DNA from: Luteimonas sp. 9C
Lineage (GTDB): Bacteria; Pseudomonadota; Gammaproteobacteria; Xanthomonadales; Xanthomonadaceae
Length of the DNA stretch: 64,000 nucleotides
NCBI RefSeq assembly: GCF_902506295.1
Contig: NZ_LR733313.1
Span: 186,001-250,000 of the forward strand
Reading direction: 5' to 3'
This document shows, piece after piece, positions 23,044 to 30,755 of the stretch; the stretch's first letter is position 1; each line of letters opens with the position of its first letter. The notes beneath the pieces were generated by a model. It saw only the letters and a list, made by a program, of their open reading frames with translations. It ran no database searches and was not told the origin of the DNA. Position numbers and translations under genes: made by a program.

Positions 23044-23448
23044 TCAGCGCTTCTTGCGGACGTAGAGCACCAGCGAGTGTTCTTCGAGGATGTAACCGTA
23101 CTGCTCGGCGATCTGCCGCTGCAGGGCTTCGATCTCGTCGCTTTCGAACTCGATGATCTTGCCGGTGTCCACATCCACCATGTGGTCGTGGTGGCCGCCG
23201 CGATCGAGTTCATAGACGGCATGACCGCCTTCGAAATTGTGTTTGAGCACCAGGCCGGCGGCCTCGAACTGGGTCAGCACGCGATAGACCGTGGCCAGGC
23301 CGATCTCGTCGCCCTGGTCCAGCAACTGGCGGTAGATGTCTTCGGCCGTGAGGTGCTGGCGCGGCGTGCGCTGCTCGAGCAACTGCAGGATCCGCATCCG
23401 CGGATGGGTGACTTTCAATCCGGCCTTGCGCAGGTCGAGCGATTCCAT
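23044..23448 (-). CDS. fur: Ferric uptake regulator Fur
   Basis: Iron-dependent repressor. The 134 residues show the winged-helix DNA-binding half (LRKAGLKVTHPRMRIL, GLATVYRVLTQFEAAGLV) and the dimerisation/metal half with the HHDHM cluster. The position where enterobacterial Fur has a CxxC pair here reads MVDVDTGK, so both cysteines are absent; Pseudomonas Fur also lacks one, and loss of the structural zinc site appears to be a lineage trait. The start at 23448 has GGAGA 6 nt upstream. It is divergent from bamE, the arrangement seen in many proteobacteria. Confidence 0.96.
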   Translation of the reverse strand: MESLDLRKAGLKVTHPRMRILQLLEQRTPRQHLTAEDIYRQLLDQGDEIGLATVYRVLTQFEAAGLVLKHNFEGGHAVYELDRGGHHDHMVDVDTGKIIEFESDEIEALQRQIAEQYGYILEEHSLVLYVRKKR

Positions 23449-23567
23449 GGTGTCTCCGAATACAGGCAGGCATGCCACTGGGGGTTGAACGCCAGCTGCC
23501 TGGATCGCGGTTGCGGCGTGGCGCGCAGTGTATCATCGGGCGGTCATTCCAGGCCGTCATCCACGCC

Positions 23568-23954
23568 ATGCACAAGCTTCTGCTCGTTCCGCTTCTCGCA
23601 CTCGCCACCAGTGGTTGCGGCCTGCTGTACAAGCAGCCGATCTACCAGGGCAACCTGATCGACGGTTCCGCGGTCGAACAGCTGCAGGTCGGCATGGGCA
23701 AGGCGCAGGTCGAAGCGCTGCTGGGAACGCCGTCGATCGCCGACCCGTTCCACCACCAGCGCTGGGACTACACGGCCTCGCAGCGCGTGGACCGTCGTGG
23801 CCGCACCGAGATCAAGAACTTCACCGTGTTCTTCGAGAACGACCAGCTCGCACGCTGGGAAGGCGAGTATTTCCCGAAGCGCGACGAAGAACTGGCCGCG
23901 GAGATGCGCAAGTTCGGCAACCTCCCGCGCGAGAAGGGCAACCAGCGCCGCTGA
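23568..23954 (+). CDS. bamE: Outer-membrane assembly lipoprotein BamE (OmlA/SmpA)
   Basis: Small lipoprotein of the beta-barrel assembly (BAM) complex. The 128-residue product has a lipoprotein signal peptide (MHKLLLVPLLALATSGC) with a lipobox ending at C17, then the SmpA/OmlA fold: KQPIYQGNLID, the G-M-x-K-x-V block (VGMGKAQVEALLGTP) and RWDYTASQRVD. The ATG at 23568 is chosen because it opens the signal peptide; the longer frame has no such start. In Xanthomonas this gene is known as omlA and is divergent from fur, exactly as here. A TATCAT -10-like hexamer lies at about 23531. Confidence 0.95.
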   Translation: MHKLLLVPLLALATSGCGLLYKQPIYQGNLIDGSAVEQLQVGMGKAQVEALLGTPSIADPFHHQRWDYTASQRVDRRGRTEIKNFTVFFENDQLARWEGEYFPKRDEELAAEMRKFGNLPREKGNQRR

Positions 23955-23963
23955 GCGCGCGCG

Positions 23964-24242
23964 TCAGCCCGGGGTCCGGCTCGCCGCCGCCCGGCGTCGA
24001 CGCGCTTCCTTCGGATCGGCCTGCAGCGCTTCCAGCAGTTCCAGGCGATCGCCGTCGTGCAGCTGAGACGCCTCCTGCACGCGCACACCGAAGACCGCAT
24101 AACCGGCGACTGCATCCAGCACGTGCGGCGCCGTTCGCCGGATCGCGTCCACCGCCTCGGCCACGGTCGCAGTGTCGTCGAGCTGGAGCGTCCAGTGCGC
24201 GTGGCGGCCGGGCCAGGCGCGGACCACCCGCACGGATTTCAC
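23964..24242 (-). CDS. ratB: RnfH/RatB family ubiquitin-like protein
   Basis: A 92-residue beta-grasp protein of the RnfH (UPF0125) family: VRVVRAWPGRHAHWTLQLDD, then AVDAIRRTAPH and GVRVQEASQLHDGDRLELLEAL, ending in an Arg-rich tail. Its function is unproven in the family. The start overlaps the ratA stop by 4 nt (ATGA), so the two are cotranslated. It is convergent with bamE, 9 nt between stops. Confidence 0.88.
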   Translation of the reverse strand: MKSVRVVRAWPGRHAHWTLQLDDTATVAEAVDAIRRTAPHVLDAVAGYAVFGVRVQEASQLHDGDRLELLEALQADPKEARRRRAAASRTPG

Positions 24243-24673
24243 GGCACGGGCTCGTGTTCGGCCACCCGCACGAAGTCGTCCACCATGCGATCGGCGAGCC
24301 CTTTGAAGCCGATGGTGAGCGCGGGCAGCATCAGACGGCTCTTGGGTTCGAACTCCAGCAGCAGCGTGACCTTGCAGGCCCCGTCACCGAGCGTGGCGAA
24401 GGTCCATCGGCCGTGCAGCGACTTGAAGGGACCGTCGCGCAGCTGCATGTCGATGCTGTCGAAGGGCGACAGCGTGTTTTCGGTCGTGAACCACGTCCGC
24501 AGGGCGCCGAGCCCCAGATCCAGACGCGCGACCATGCGCGACTCGGTCGACTCCTGGATCTGCGCCGCATCGCACCAGGCGAAACGGCGCGGATAGGCGG
24601 CGACATCGTTGACCAGCGCGTACATGCGCTCGGCGGGCTGCCCGACGAGGGCACTACGTTCAATCTTGGGCAT
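24239..24673 (-). CDS. ratA: RatA family START-domain protein
   Basis: A 144-residue polyketide-cyclase/START-like protein (MPKIERSALVGQPAERMYALVNDVAAYP, then FKGLADRMVDDFVRVAE; both are landmarks). In E. coli RatA is described as a toxin blocking 70S assembly; in other systems this family (Coq10-like) binds ubiquinone. The sequence does not separate these roles. The start at 24673 gives the conserved MPKIERS. It is divergent from smpB with only 38 bp between, so the regulatory region is very compact. Confidence 0.9.
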   Translation of the reverse strand: MPKIERSALVGQPAERMYALVNDVAAYPRRFAWCDAAQIQESTESRMVARLDLGLGALRTWFTTENTLSPFDSIDMQLRDGPFKSLHGRWTFATLGDGACKVTLLLEFEPKSRLMLPALTIGFKGLADRMVDDFVRVAEHEPVP

Positions 24674-24711
24674 GACTCGCCTGGGGGACCTGCTTCGAGG
24701 ACAATGGACGG

Positions 24712-25212
24712 ATGAGCAAGAAAAGCGGCAAGGACAAGGATAAGGCAAACAGCACCGGCACCATCGCGCTGAACAAGCGCGCGCGCCACGAGTACTACTT
24801 CGAAGACCGCTTCGAAGCAGGCCTGGCGCTGCAGGGCTGGGAGCTGAAGGCGATCCGCGCAGGCCGCGCCATCATCGGCGAGAGCTACGCGATGGTCCTC
24901 CACAACGAGCTGTTCCTGATCGGCGCGCAGATCACGCCTCTCAGCCAGGCCTCGTCGCACGTGATCGCCGATCCGCATCGCACGCGCAAGCTGCTGCTGC
25001 ACCGGCGCGAGATCGACACGCTGATCGGACGCGTGCAGCGCGACGGCTACACCGTGGTGCCCACGGCGCTCTACTGGAAGGGCAACAAGGTCAAGGCCGA
25101 AGTGGTGCTGGCGAAAGGCAAGCAGAGTCACGACAAGCGCGACGTCGCGCGCGACCGGGACTGGGCGCGTGACAAGCAGCGCGCGATGCGGGCGCACAAC
25201 AAGAACGCCTGA
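24712..25212 (+). CDS. smpB: SsrA-binding protein SmpB
   Basis: Binds tmRNA and brings it to stalled ribosomes. The 166 residues have the SmpB core: NKRARHEYYFEDRFEAGL, LQGWELKAIRAGRA and TRKLLLHRREID, with a basic C-terminal tail (DKRDVARDRDWARDKQRAMR) that inserts into the empty mRNA channel. The tmRNA gene itself lies 2.3 kb downstream (27527-27880), so both parts of trans-translation are local. It is divergent from ratA and convergent with the histidine kinase gene. Confidence 0.97.
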   Translation: MSKKSGKDKDKANSTGTIALNKRARHEYYFEDRFEAGLALQGWELKAIRAGRAIIGESYAMVLHNELFLIGAQITPLSQASSHVIADPHRTRKLLLHRREIDTLIGRVQRDGYTVVPTALYWKGNKVKAEVVLAKGKQSHDKRDVARDRDWARDKQRAMRAHNKNA

Positions 25213-25251
25213 CGGGCGCCGTTCCCGCACGCCTTGGCGGCAATGCCGACC

Positions 25252-27453
25252 TCAGCGGCGCTGCGCGGACGGGGCCAGCGAGAACCGGAACGTGGCGCCG
25301 CCATCGGGCCGGCCGACCGCGTCGATCGTGCCGCCATGGCGTTCGACGATGCGACGCACCGAGGCCAGCCCCACGCCGTGGCCCTTGAATTCGTCGTCGC
25401 GATGCAGGCGCTGGAACGGCCGGAACAGCTTGCCCGCGTACTCGGCATTGAATCCCGCCCCGTTGTCGGCGACGTAGAACACCCCACCCGGCTCGGCGCC
25501 GAACTCGATCGTCGCGCGCGCCGTGTTCGCCGTGAACTTCCAGGCGTTGCCCAGCAGGTTCTCGAGCAGGTTGCGCACCAGGGCCGGATCCCCGTCCGCC
25601 TGCAGGTCCGGGGCCACGCGCACCGCGACCTCGCGTCCGGCATCGGTCTGGCGGAGCTCGGACAGTACCTCGCTGGCCATGCGGCTGAGATCGAGCGGCA
25701 CGCGTTTGAACTCGCCGCGACTGATCCGCGACATCTTCAGCAGCGCGTCGATCAGTTGGTCCATGCGGGCGGCGGCATTGCGCACGCGCGCGAGGTAGTC
25801 CTGCCCCTGCGCATCGATCACGGCGCCGTAGCGCTCGGCGAGGATGCGTCCGAACCCGTCGATGCTGCGCAGCGGCGCGCGCAGATCGTGGGAGACGATG
25901 TAGGCGAACGACTCGAGCTCCTGGTTGGCCTGGGTGAGTTCACGCGTGCGCTGCTCCACGCGTGACTCGAGCGTCCGGTTCAGCGCATGCACCTGGGCCT
26001 CGGCACGCAGACGCTCCGTCACGTCGTCGACCTGCACCAGCCGCGCCACGTCGCTGCCCCCGTCGCCGGGCATCAGGGTGGACGCGAGGTGCACCTCGCG
26101 GATGTCGCCGTCGTCCCGGCGCAGCCGGCGTGTGCTGCGGTGCACGCCTTCGCGCAGCGCTTCCATCTCTCGCGAGCGCGACACATCGTCGTTGCCGTCC
26201 ACGAAGTAGCCATTGAACAACGTCCCGGTCAGGGCGGTCCCGCTGACACCGGCGATATCGGCCATCGCCGGATTGCTCTCGAGAATCGTGCCGTTGCGGT
26301 CGAGCAGCACCATGCCGATCGCGGAGTACTGCATCGCATTCCGGAAACGCTGTTCGCTGCGCCGGTACGAATCGCTCAGGCGGTGTGCGAGCGTCTCGGC
26401 GCGCGACTGGGTCTGCGCGAGCGTCATCACCACCGCGAACAGCAGCAGCGATGCCACGACGCCCGTGATCAAGGTGGCCTGCAGCTCGCGCATGCCCGCC
26501 GATGCCAGCGGACCGACGTGCTGAAAATCGTAGCGCCAGCTGCGGCCGTAGAGCTGCTGGGTCACCGTGTGCAGCACCTCCGAACCCGGGCCATCTCCCT
26601 CGGTCCAGCCGTCGGACGCGAGCAGCGGCGCCTCGACCCCGTCGCTGACGTCGACGATCCGGAACGCCAACGCGTGGTCGACCGGAATCATCGAGCGGTC
26701 GATGAACTCCGCCGTGCGAAATGGCGCATACACCCAGCCGACCAGCGCGGTTTCGCGACCGGCGCGCGACATCGGCAGACGTGCGGTTCGGTACACCGCC
26801 GAGAATAGCAGCACGCCCGCCTGCCCCTCCCGACCGAACTGCCGCAGGCGCACCGGCGCGCTCAACCGGACTTCACCGCTGTCGCGGGCGGCGTCCATCG
26901 CGGCGCGCCGCGTCGGATCGCTGTACTGGTCGTAGCCGATGGCCAGCCGGCTGGAATCGATCTCGGGCTCGAAGTAGAGAATCGCGCCGTAATGCGGACG
27001 CACGCCGCGCGGGGTCAGCGTGAACAGCCCCTCGCCGGCCGCCCGCTGGCGCAGCTGCAACTCGGCCAGCGACTGCGGATCTAGATAGGCGACGTAGCCG
27101 ATGCCCATCATGCCGGGCAGCTGGCGACGGATATCCAGCCCTTCGACATAGCCGCGCCACTGCCGCGCGGTCGGCGTCTCGACCGCGGCGCTGTGCAGGG
27201 CTACCCCGCCCCGCAGACTGAGTTCGTACTGCAGCAGCCGCTGGCGGACCGCCTCCGCAAGCTGGTCGGCATCGGCCACGAAGCTCGCCTCCGCGAGACG
27301 ACGTTCGCGCTCGCCCGCGCCACGCGCGTAGAGCGTCACCATCAGCAGGGAACCGAGCAGCACCAGGCCTGCCAGCACATGGCTCCGGCGAAGCCGCCAG
27401 GCGGACTGCACCGGACTCGGAGGACTCGTGGAATGCGGCGGGTTCGCGGCCAT
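25252..27453 (-). CDS. Membrane CHASE-PAS sensor histidine kinase (orphan)
   Basis: A 733-residue sensor kinase. Order: membrane span near residues 24-42, a large extracellular CHASE domain (about 60-300; LDIRRQLPGMMGIGYVAYLDP-like region, given as landmark), a second span (about 325-348), a PAS domain (about 375-490; MQYSAIGMVLLDRNG), a HisKA domain with H-box SHDLRAPLRS (His near 523), and an HATPase domain with N-box NLLGNAWKF and G-boxes DNGAGF and GHGVGLASV. The C-terminal half resembles bacteriophytochrome-type kinases. CHASE domains in other proteins bind small ligands such as cytokinins; the ligand here is unknown. No response regulator is adjacent. The ATG at 27453 is used; an in-frame ATG at 27525 would read through the tmRNA terminator. 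Confidence 0.9.
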   Translation of the reverse strand: MAANPPHSTSPPSPVQSAWRLRRSHVLAGLVLLGSLLMVTLYARGAGERERRLAEASFVADADQLAEAVRQRLLQYELSLRGGVALHSAAVETPTARQWRGYVEGLDIRRQLPGMMGIGYVAYLDPQSLAELQLRQRAAGEGLFTLTPRGVRPHYGAILYFEPEIDSSRLAIGYDQYSDPTRRAAMDAARDSGEVRLSAPVRLRQFGREGQAGVLLFSAVYRTARLPMSRAGRETALVGWVYAPFRTAEFIDRSMIPVDHALAFRIVDVSDGVEAPLLASDGWTEGDGPGSEVLHTVTQQLYGRSWRYDFQHVGPLASAGMRELQATLITGVVASLLLFAVVMTLAQTQSRAETLAHRLSDSYRRSEQRFRNAMQYSAIGMVLLDRNGTILESNPAMADIAGVSGTALTGTLFNGYFVDGNDDVSRSREMEALREGVHRSTRRLRRDDGDIREVHLASTLMPGDGGSDVARLVQVDDVTERLRAEAQVHALNRTLESRVEQRTRELTQANQELESFAYIVSHDLRAPLRSIDGFGRILAERYGAVIDAQGQDYLARVRNAAARMDQLIDALLKMSRISRGEFKRVPLDLSRMASEVLSELRQTDAGREVAVRVAPDLQADGDPALVRNLLENLLGNAWKFTANTARATIEFGAEPGGVFYVADNGAGFNAEYAGKLFRPFQRLHRDDEFKGHGVGLASVRRIVERHGGTIDAVGRPDGGATFRFSLAPSAQRR

Positions 27454-27486
27454 CACGACAGCATAACGAGCGCGCCCGCATCGACC

Positions 27487-27516
27487 AAAAAAAAAACCGG
27501 GCCCGAAGGTCCGGTC
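27487..27516 (-). terminator. Intrinsic terminator of tmRNA
   Basis: On the minus strand ACCGGACC, a UUCG-type tetraloop (TTCG), then GGCCCGGT and ten T residues: a nearly perfect rho-independent terminator starting 11 nt past the tmRNA CCA end. It also separates ssrA from the histidine kinase gene. Confidence 0.92.
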
Positions 27517-27526
27517 TTTCAACAAT

Positions 27527-27880
27527 TGGTGGAGGTGGCGGGAATCGAACCCGCGTCCGAAGGCACTCCATCCCCGGTACTACATGCTTAGCTCACCGTT
27601 GGATCTCGCCCTGTGGCAGCACGGTGTGCAAAGCGCACCCCAGGACCAGTCTGTTTTGTTCAAGCCGTGACTGACAGACAGCCATCACAGCCGGTTCCGT
27701 GATAATGACCCTACATCTACGAGCACGGGCACAAGTAGGTTCGGGGCTTACGCCTTAAGCGGCGAGAGCGTAGTTGTCGTCGTTGGCAACTAAAAGTTTG
27801 CTACTGGATTAACGAGGAAAGTCGCCCCCTCGGCATGCACCAGGCAATTTCGCAACCCCCGTCGAAGCCTGGGCACCCCC
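27527..27880 (-). ncRNA. ssrA: Transfer-messenger RNA (tmRNA)
   Basis: Rescues stalled ribosomes together with SmpB. The tRNA-like ends pair as GGGGGTG (5' end, 27880-27874) with CACCTCC near the 3' end, followed by ACCA (27530-27527). The T arm reads GGTTCGATTCC-like (GGGTTCGATTCCCGCC). The messenger part begins after TTAGTT and encodes the tag ANDDNYALAA, with its stop TAA at 27757-27755. The conserved 5' segment GTGCATGCCGAGG and the CTTCGACGGGG block agree with bacterial one-piece tmRNAs. Length is 354 nt. The mature ends are inferred from acceptor pairing. Confidence 0.96.
27755..27787 (-). other. tmRNA proteolysis tag reading frame
   Basis: Resume codon GCC (27787-27785), then AAC GAC GAC AAC TAC and GCT CTC GCC GCT, and TAA. 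The peptide ANDDNYALAA differs from the E. coli tag by one residue (Asp for Glu at position 4) and ends in the ALAA degron read by ClpXP and ClpAP. Confidence 0.95.
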
Positions 27881-27908
27881 GGGAGTCAGAAGTCGCTCTG
27901 ACCCGAGC

Positions 27909-27936
27909 AGTATAGGGCCGGTGCGCCGTATCTCAA
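27909..27936 (-). promoter_or_regulatory. ssrA promoter
   Basis: On the minus strand TTGAGA (27936-27931) and TATACT (27914-27909) are separated by 16 nt: the best sigma-70 promoter in the window. Transcription would start about 20 nt before the mature tmRNA end. The short 5' leader contains the inverted repeat GTCAGA/TCTGAC, probably removed during maturation. Confidence 0.82.
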
Positions 27937-28068
27937 GCGCTAGCCGGCGTGCAGGCAACCGCGGTTCACAGGCAGCGTGTGGAGCGGTGTCGACGCGACA
28001 CCCGGATAGGCAGGTGCACGCGCACCGGTCATGTCATCGGCTATACGTGTGCGTTGCCGCAAGGGCGC

Positions 28069-28077
28069 TGCTAGCAT
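28069..28077 (+). promoter_or_regulatory. Candidate mntP promoter
   Basis: An extended -10 element, TGCTAGCAT, lies just upstream of the manganese riboswitch, placing the start of transcription at about 28084. No good -35 is seen. Confidence 0.45.
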
Positions 28078-28082
28078 GCGCG

Positions 28083-28200
28083 TCCCCTTGGGGAGTAGCC
28101 GGCTTCCGTGATGCGGAAGCGCCTGTATCAACACACTCGATCCGTTGCGATCGTGGTGCAGGCAACCAGTCAGGGTTGGCGAGACCAGCGGCATATCGGC
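28083..28200 (+). ncRNA. yybP-ykoY manganese riboswitch
   Basis: The leader of mntP has the family's signature blocks: CTTGGGGAGTAGCC at 28087-28100, then the loop segment GTATCAACACACTC, and GGCGAGACCAGC near 28178-28189, with a helix (GCTTCCG...CGGAAGC) between. This aptamer binds Mn2+ and turns on efflux pumps; mntP is its classical target. The remaining ~65 nt before the mntP ATG would hold the expression platform. Boundaries are approximate. Confidence 0.85.
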
Positions 28201-28266
28201 GCAACAGCGGTTGGGCGTGCCGGCGTGCCGTGCATGGTCCAGGCCCGACCCGAAGCAGTCTTTCGC

Positions 28267-28860
28267 ATGTCCCTTCTCTCGATCCTTCTGATCGGCTTCG
28301 CCATGTCCACCGACGCCTTTGCCGCCGCTATCGGCAAGGGCGCGGCGATGCAACGCCCGCGATTTCCCGAAGCACTGCGCGCAGGCGCGATCTTCGGCGT
28401 GATCGAAGCCGTCACACCCATCATCGGCTGGGCACTCGGTCTTGCAGCCGCCGCGTACGTCACCGCCTGGGATCACTGGATCGCCTTCGTCCTGCTCAGC
28501 GTGCTGGGCGCCCGCATGATCGCAGCCGGCGTCCGCAAGGACGCACCCGAAGACGCCGATGCCGCCGCGCGTCCCCACGGGTTTTGGAATCTCGCCGCCA
28601 CCGGTTTCGCCACCAGCATCGACGCGATGGCGGTCGGCGTCGGTCTTGCATTTCTCGACGTCAACATCCTGCTGGTCGCAACCGTCATCGGTCTCTGCAC
28701 CCTGGTGATGGTGACCACGGGCATCATGCTGGGCCGGGCGCTGGGCGCGATCGTCGGCAAGCGCGCGGAAATCATCGGCGGCCTGATCCTGATCGTCATC
28801 GGCATCGTGATCCTCTATGAACACCTCGCCGGCAAGGGCGGTGGCATCGGAATCGGATGA
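28267..28860 (+). CDS. mntP: Manganese efflux pump MntP
   Basis: Inner-membrane exporter that relieves manganese toxicity. The 197-residue product has six predicted helices in two inverted halves of LysE-like fold, each with the acidic signature: [13 protein letters not shown] in helix 1 and [12 protein letters not shown] in helix 4. The start at 28267 gives [16 protein letters not shown]; longer in-frame readings would extend through the riboswitch. Control is by the upstream Mn riboswitch, so expression should rise with manganese. Confidence 0.95.
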   Translation: MSLLSILLIGFAMSTDAFAAAIGKGAAMQRPRFPEALRAGAIFGVIEAVTPIIGWALGLAAAAYVTAWDHWIAFVLLSVLGARMIAAGVRKDAPEDADAAARPHGFWNLAATGFATSIDAMAVGVGLAFLDVNILLVATVIGLCTLVMVTTGIMLGRALGAIVGKRAEIIGGLILIVIGIVILYEHLAGKGGGIGIG

Positions 28861-28934
28861 GTGTCCGCGGGGTTCACGGCCGCCTGACGAAACGCGACGG
28901 AAGCTCGTGGCATCTGCCCGGCAAGGAGCCGCCC

Positions 28935-29432
28935 GTGAAAGTCCGCCGCGTTTACAGCACCCCCGCCCTGCCCGACGCCGAAGCCGCGGTCCGGGCGGTC
29001 CGGGAAGCCGGCATTCCCGAGGACGACATCTCGCTCGTGGCGCGTGGCGACATCGAATTGGATACCGTCCCCGAACACCAGAAGGACGCGCCGACCGACT
29101 TCAAGCATGCCGCGGTGCGTGGTGCGGGCATCGGCGGTGCGACGGGCCTGCTGGCCGGACTCGTCGCAGTCGCGGTACCGCCACTGGGACTGACGCTGGC
29201 CGGCGTCGCGCTGACGACGCTCGGCGGCGCCGCCGTGGGAACCTGGGCGTCCTCGCTGGTGGGCGCGTCGTTGCCGGATCCGGTCCGGCAGAAGTTCGAC
29301 CGCGAAATCGAGGCCGGGCGCATCCTGGTCGTCATCGACGGCGAAGGCGATGCCTTGGCGGCCGCGGAAACCGCGTTGCGCGCCGCGGGCGCGATCCATC
29401 TGCCGTACGACGAATCAACGGCGCTGGGCTGA
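28935..29432 (+). CDS. Glycine-zipper protein, general stress 17M-like N-terminus
   Basis: A 165-residue protein of unknown function. The N-terminus (VKVRRVYSTPALPDAEAAVRAV...PEDDISLVARGD) resembles the general-stress 17M/DUF1269-type alpha-beta domain. A glycine-rich hydrophobic pair of segments (GAGIGGATGLLAGLVAVAV and LAGVALTTLGGAAVGTWA) follows, and the C-terminus has another alpha-beta half (AGRILVVIDGEGDALAAAETAL). The GTG at 28935 is chosen because AAGGAG lies 6 nt upstream; an ATG at 28857 overlapping the mntP stop would add 26 unconserved residues. Likely cotranscribed with mntP. Confidence 0.7.
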   Translation: MKVRRVYSTPALPDAEAAVRAVREAGIPEDDISLVARGDIELDTVPEHQKDAPTDFKHAAVRGAGIGGATGLLAGLVAVAVPPLGLTLAGVALTTLGGAAVGTWASSLVGASLPDPVRQKFDREIEAGRILVVIDGEGDALAAAETALRAAGAIHLPYDESTALG

Positions 29433-29489
29433 GCAGGCATCCGCCGAAGCGGGCTGAAGGACGCGGCGTACAACTCGAGCTGCGCGTAT

Positions 29490-29579
29490 TGGCGGAGAGA
29501 GTGGGATTCGAACCCACGGAAGGTTTGACCCTTCGGCGGTTTTCAAGACCGCTGCCTTAAACCACTCGGCCATCTCTCC
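29490..29579 (-). tRNA. tRNA-Ser (anticodon TGA)
   Basis: A 90-nt cloverleaf with the long variable arm of serine tRNAs. The acceptor GGAGAGA pairs with TCTCTCC, the anticodon loop CTTGAAA carries TGA (29545-29543), the T arm is GTGGGTTCGAATCCCAC, and the CCA end is encoded. No integrase or truncated duplicate suggests use as an attachment site. Confidence 0.96.
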
Positions 29580-29659
29580 GATGTGTCACATCCGCCGACG
29601 TGCAGCGCGCGGACCTGCGGATGACCGGCGATGCCGCCCAATGCGCGGATGACGCCGGT

Positions 29660-29697
29660 GACGTCACGCTTGCGACGTCACGCTTGCGACGTCACGC
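29660..29697. repeat. 14-bp direct tandem repeat, 2.7 copies
   Basis: The unit GACGTCACGCTTGC occurs at 29660-29673 and 29674-29687 and partially at 29688-29697. Each copy contains GACGTC. The array covers the last two codons of the LysR gene and its 3' flank, so slippage here would change the C-terminus of that protein. Confidence 0.85.
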
Positions 29698-30696
29698 CAT
29701 TGTCGCACGCACCGCAGCGGTGGAGATACGCGGCGGTGGCGCGATCGCGCCCGGCATCGGCTTCTTCTCGCAGTTGCGGCAGTCGAGGCTGGAGGCCTCG
29801 ATCAGCGGCGGCAGCTTTTCGGCGAGGAAGTCGATGAAGACGCGGACGGCCGGCAGCAGGCCGCGCCGCGAGGCGAACACGGCGTGGGCGATGCCCTGCG
29901 GCAGATGCCAGTCGGGCAACACGACCTCGAGCTCGCCATTGCGCACGGCTTCCGCGCACAGGGTTTCAGGCAGCATCGTGATGCCGAGGCCCTGCTTGGC
30001 CAGCGCCATCAGCATCGGAAAATCAAAGCCGGCGACACGCGGCTTGAGCTCCACGCGGCGCGTGGTGCCGTCATTGGCCTGCAGGTCCCAGCGCTGCTTC
30101 ACCTCGTCCTCGCCCATGCTCATCGTGGTGTGCTGGTCGAGTTCATCGGGATCCTTCGGACGTCCCATGCGATCGAGATAGGCGGGACTGGCGACCAGCA
30201 GTTCCTGGATCTGGCCGAAGCTGCGCATCACCAGGCTGCCGTCGTCGTCGAGCTTGGAACGCACGCGCACCGCGACGTCGAAGCCTTCGTTGATCACGTC
30301 GACGCGGCGATTGCTGACGTGCAGCTGCACGCGCACCTGCGGATAGCGCGCGAGGAATTCGGGCAGCATCTGTGGAATCGACTGCTGGGCGATGCTGACC
30401 GGCACGCTGACCCGCACCAGTCCGCGCGGTTCCGCGCTCAGGCGATCGACCACTTCGCGCGCGGCCGTGGCCTCGGCGAGCATCGATTGCGAATGCCGAA
30501 ACACGCTCTGTCCGACATCGGTCACCGCGAAGCGGCGTGTCGAGCGTTGCAGCAGACGCACGCCCAGTTCCGTCTCCAACTGGCTGATACGTCGGCTCAG
30601 TCGGGACTTCGGAATGCCCAGGGCGCGTTCCGCGGCCGCGAAGCCGCCGTGTTCGACAACCATCGCGAAGTAATAGAGATCGTTGAGATCCTGCAT
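29692..30696 (-). CDS. LysR-family transcriptional regulator
   Basis: A 334-residue regulator: N-terminal winged helix (residues 1-60, LNDLYYFAMVVEHGGFAAAERAL) and a substrate-binding domain of two Rossmann-like lobes (about 90-300). The C-terminus is extended by about 35 residues, with DCRNCEKKP and a Pro-rich tail that reaches into the tandem repeat. No divergent target gene is present: serS lies upstream on the same strand 145 nt away, so its target is unknown. An inverted repeat at 30725-30755 upstream of the start is a possible autoregulatory site. Confidence 0.9.
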   Translation of the reverse strand: MQDLNDLYYFAMVVEHGGFAAAERALGIPKSRLSRRISQLETELGVRLLQRSTRRFAVTDVGQSVFRHSQSMLAEATAAREVVDRLSAEPRGLVRVSVPVSIAQQSIPQMLPEFLARYPQVRVQLHVSNRRVDVINEGFDVAVRVRSKLDDDGSLVMRSFGQIQELLVASPAYLDRMGRPKDPDELDQHTTMSMGEDEVKQRWDLQANDGTTRRVELKPRVAGFDFPMLMALAKQGLGITMLPETLCAEAVRNGELEVVLPDWHLPQGIAHAVFASRRGLLPAVRVFIDFLAEKLPPLIEASSLDCRNCEKKPMPGAIAPPPRISTAAVRATMA

Positions 30697-30724
30697 GGGG
30701 CGGCCTCACTATCGGAACAATGCG

Positions 30725-30755
30725 GCGTATTCCACCACTTACATTCCAAATACGC
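30725..30755. promoter_or_regulatory. Inverted repeat upstream of the LysR gene
   Basis: GCGTATT (30725-30731) and AATACGC (30749-30755) are exact complements separated by 17 nt in an unusually AT-rich stretch, 29 nt before the LysR start. A TTGACC hexamer lies just upstream on the minus strand. This fits an autoregulatory LysR site overlapping the promoter. Inference only. Confidence 0.45.

Noticed and set aside
29490-29579. tRNA-Ser as integration site of a mobile element
   Set aside because: No integrase, no duplicated 3' tRNA fragment and no composition change on either side.
29660-29697. CRISPR array
   Set aside because: Repeats are contiguous 14-mers without spacers and no cas genes are present.
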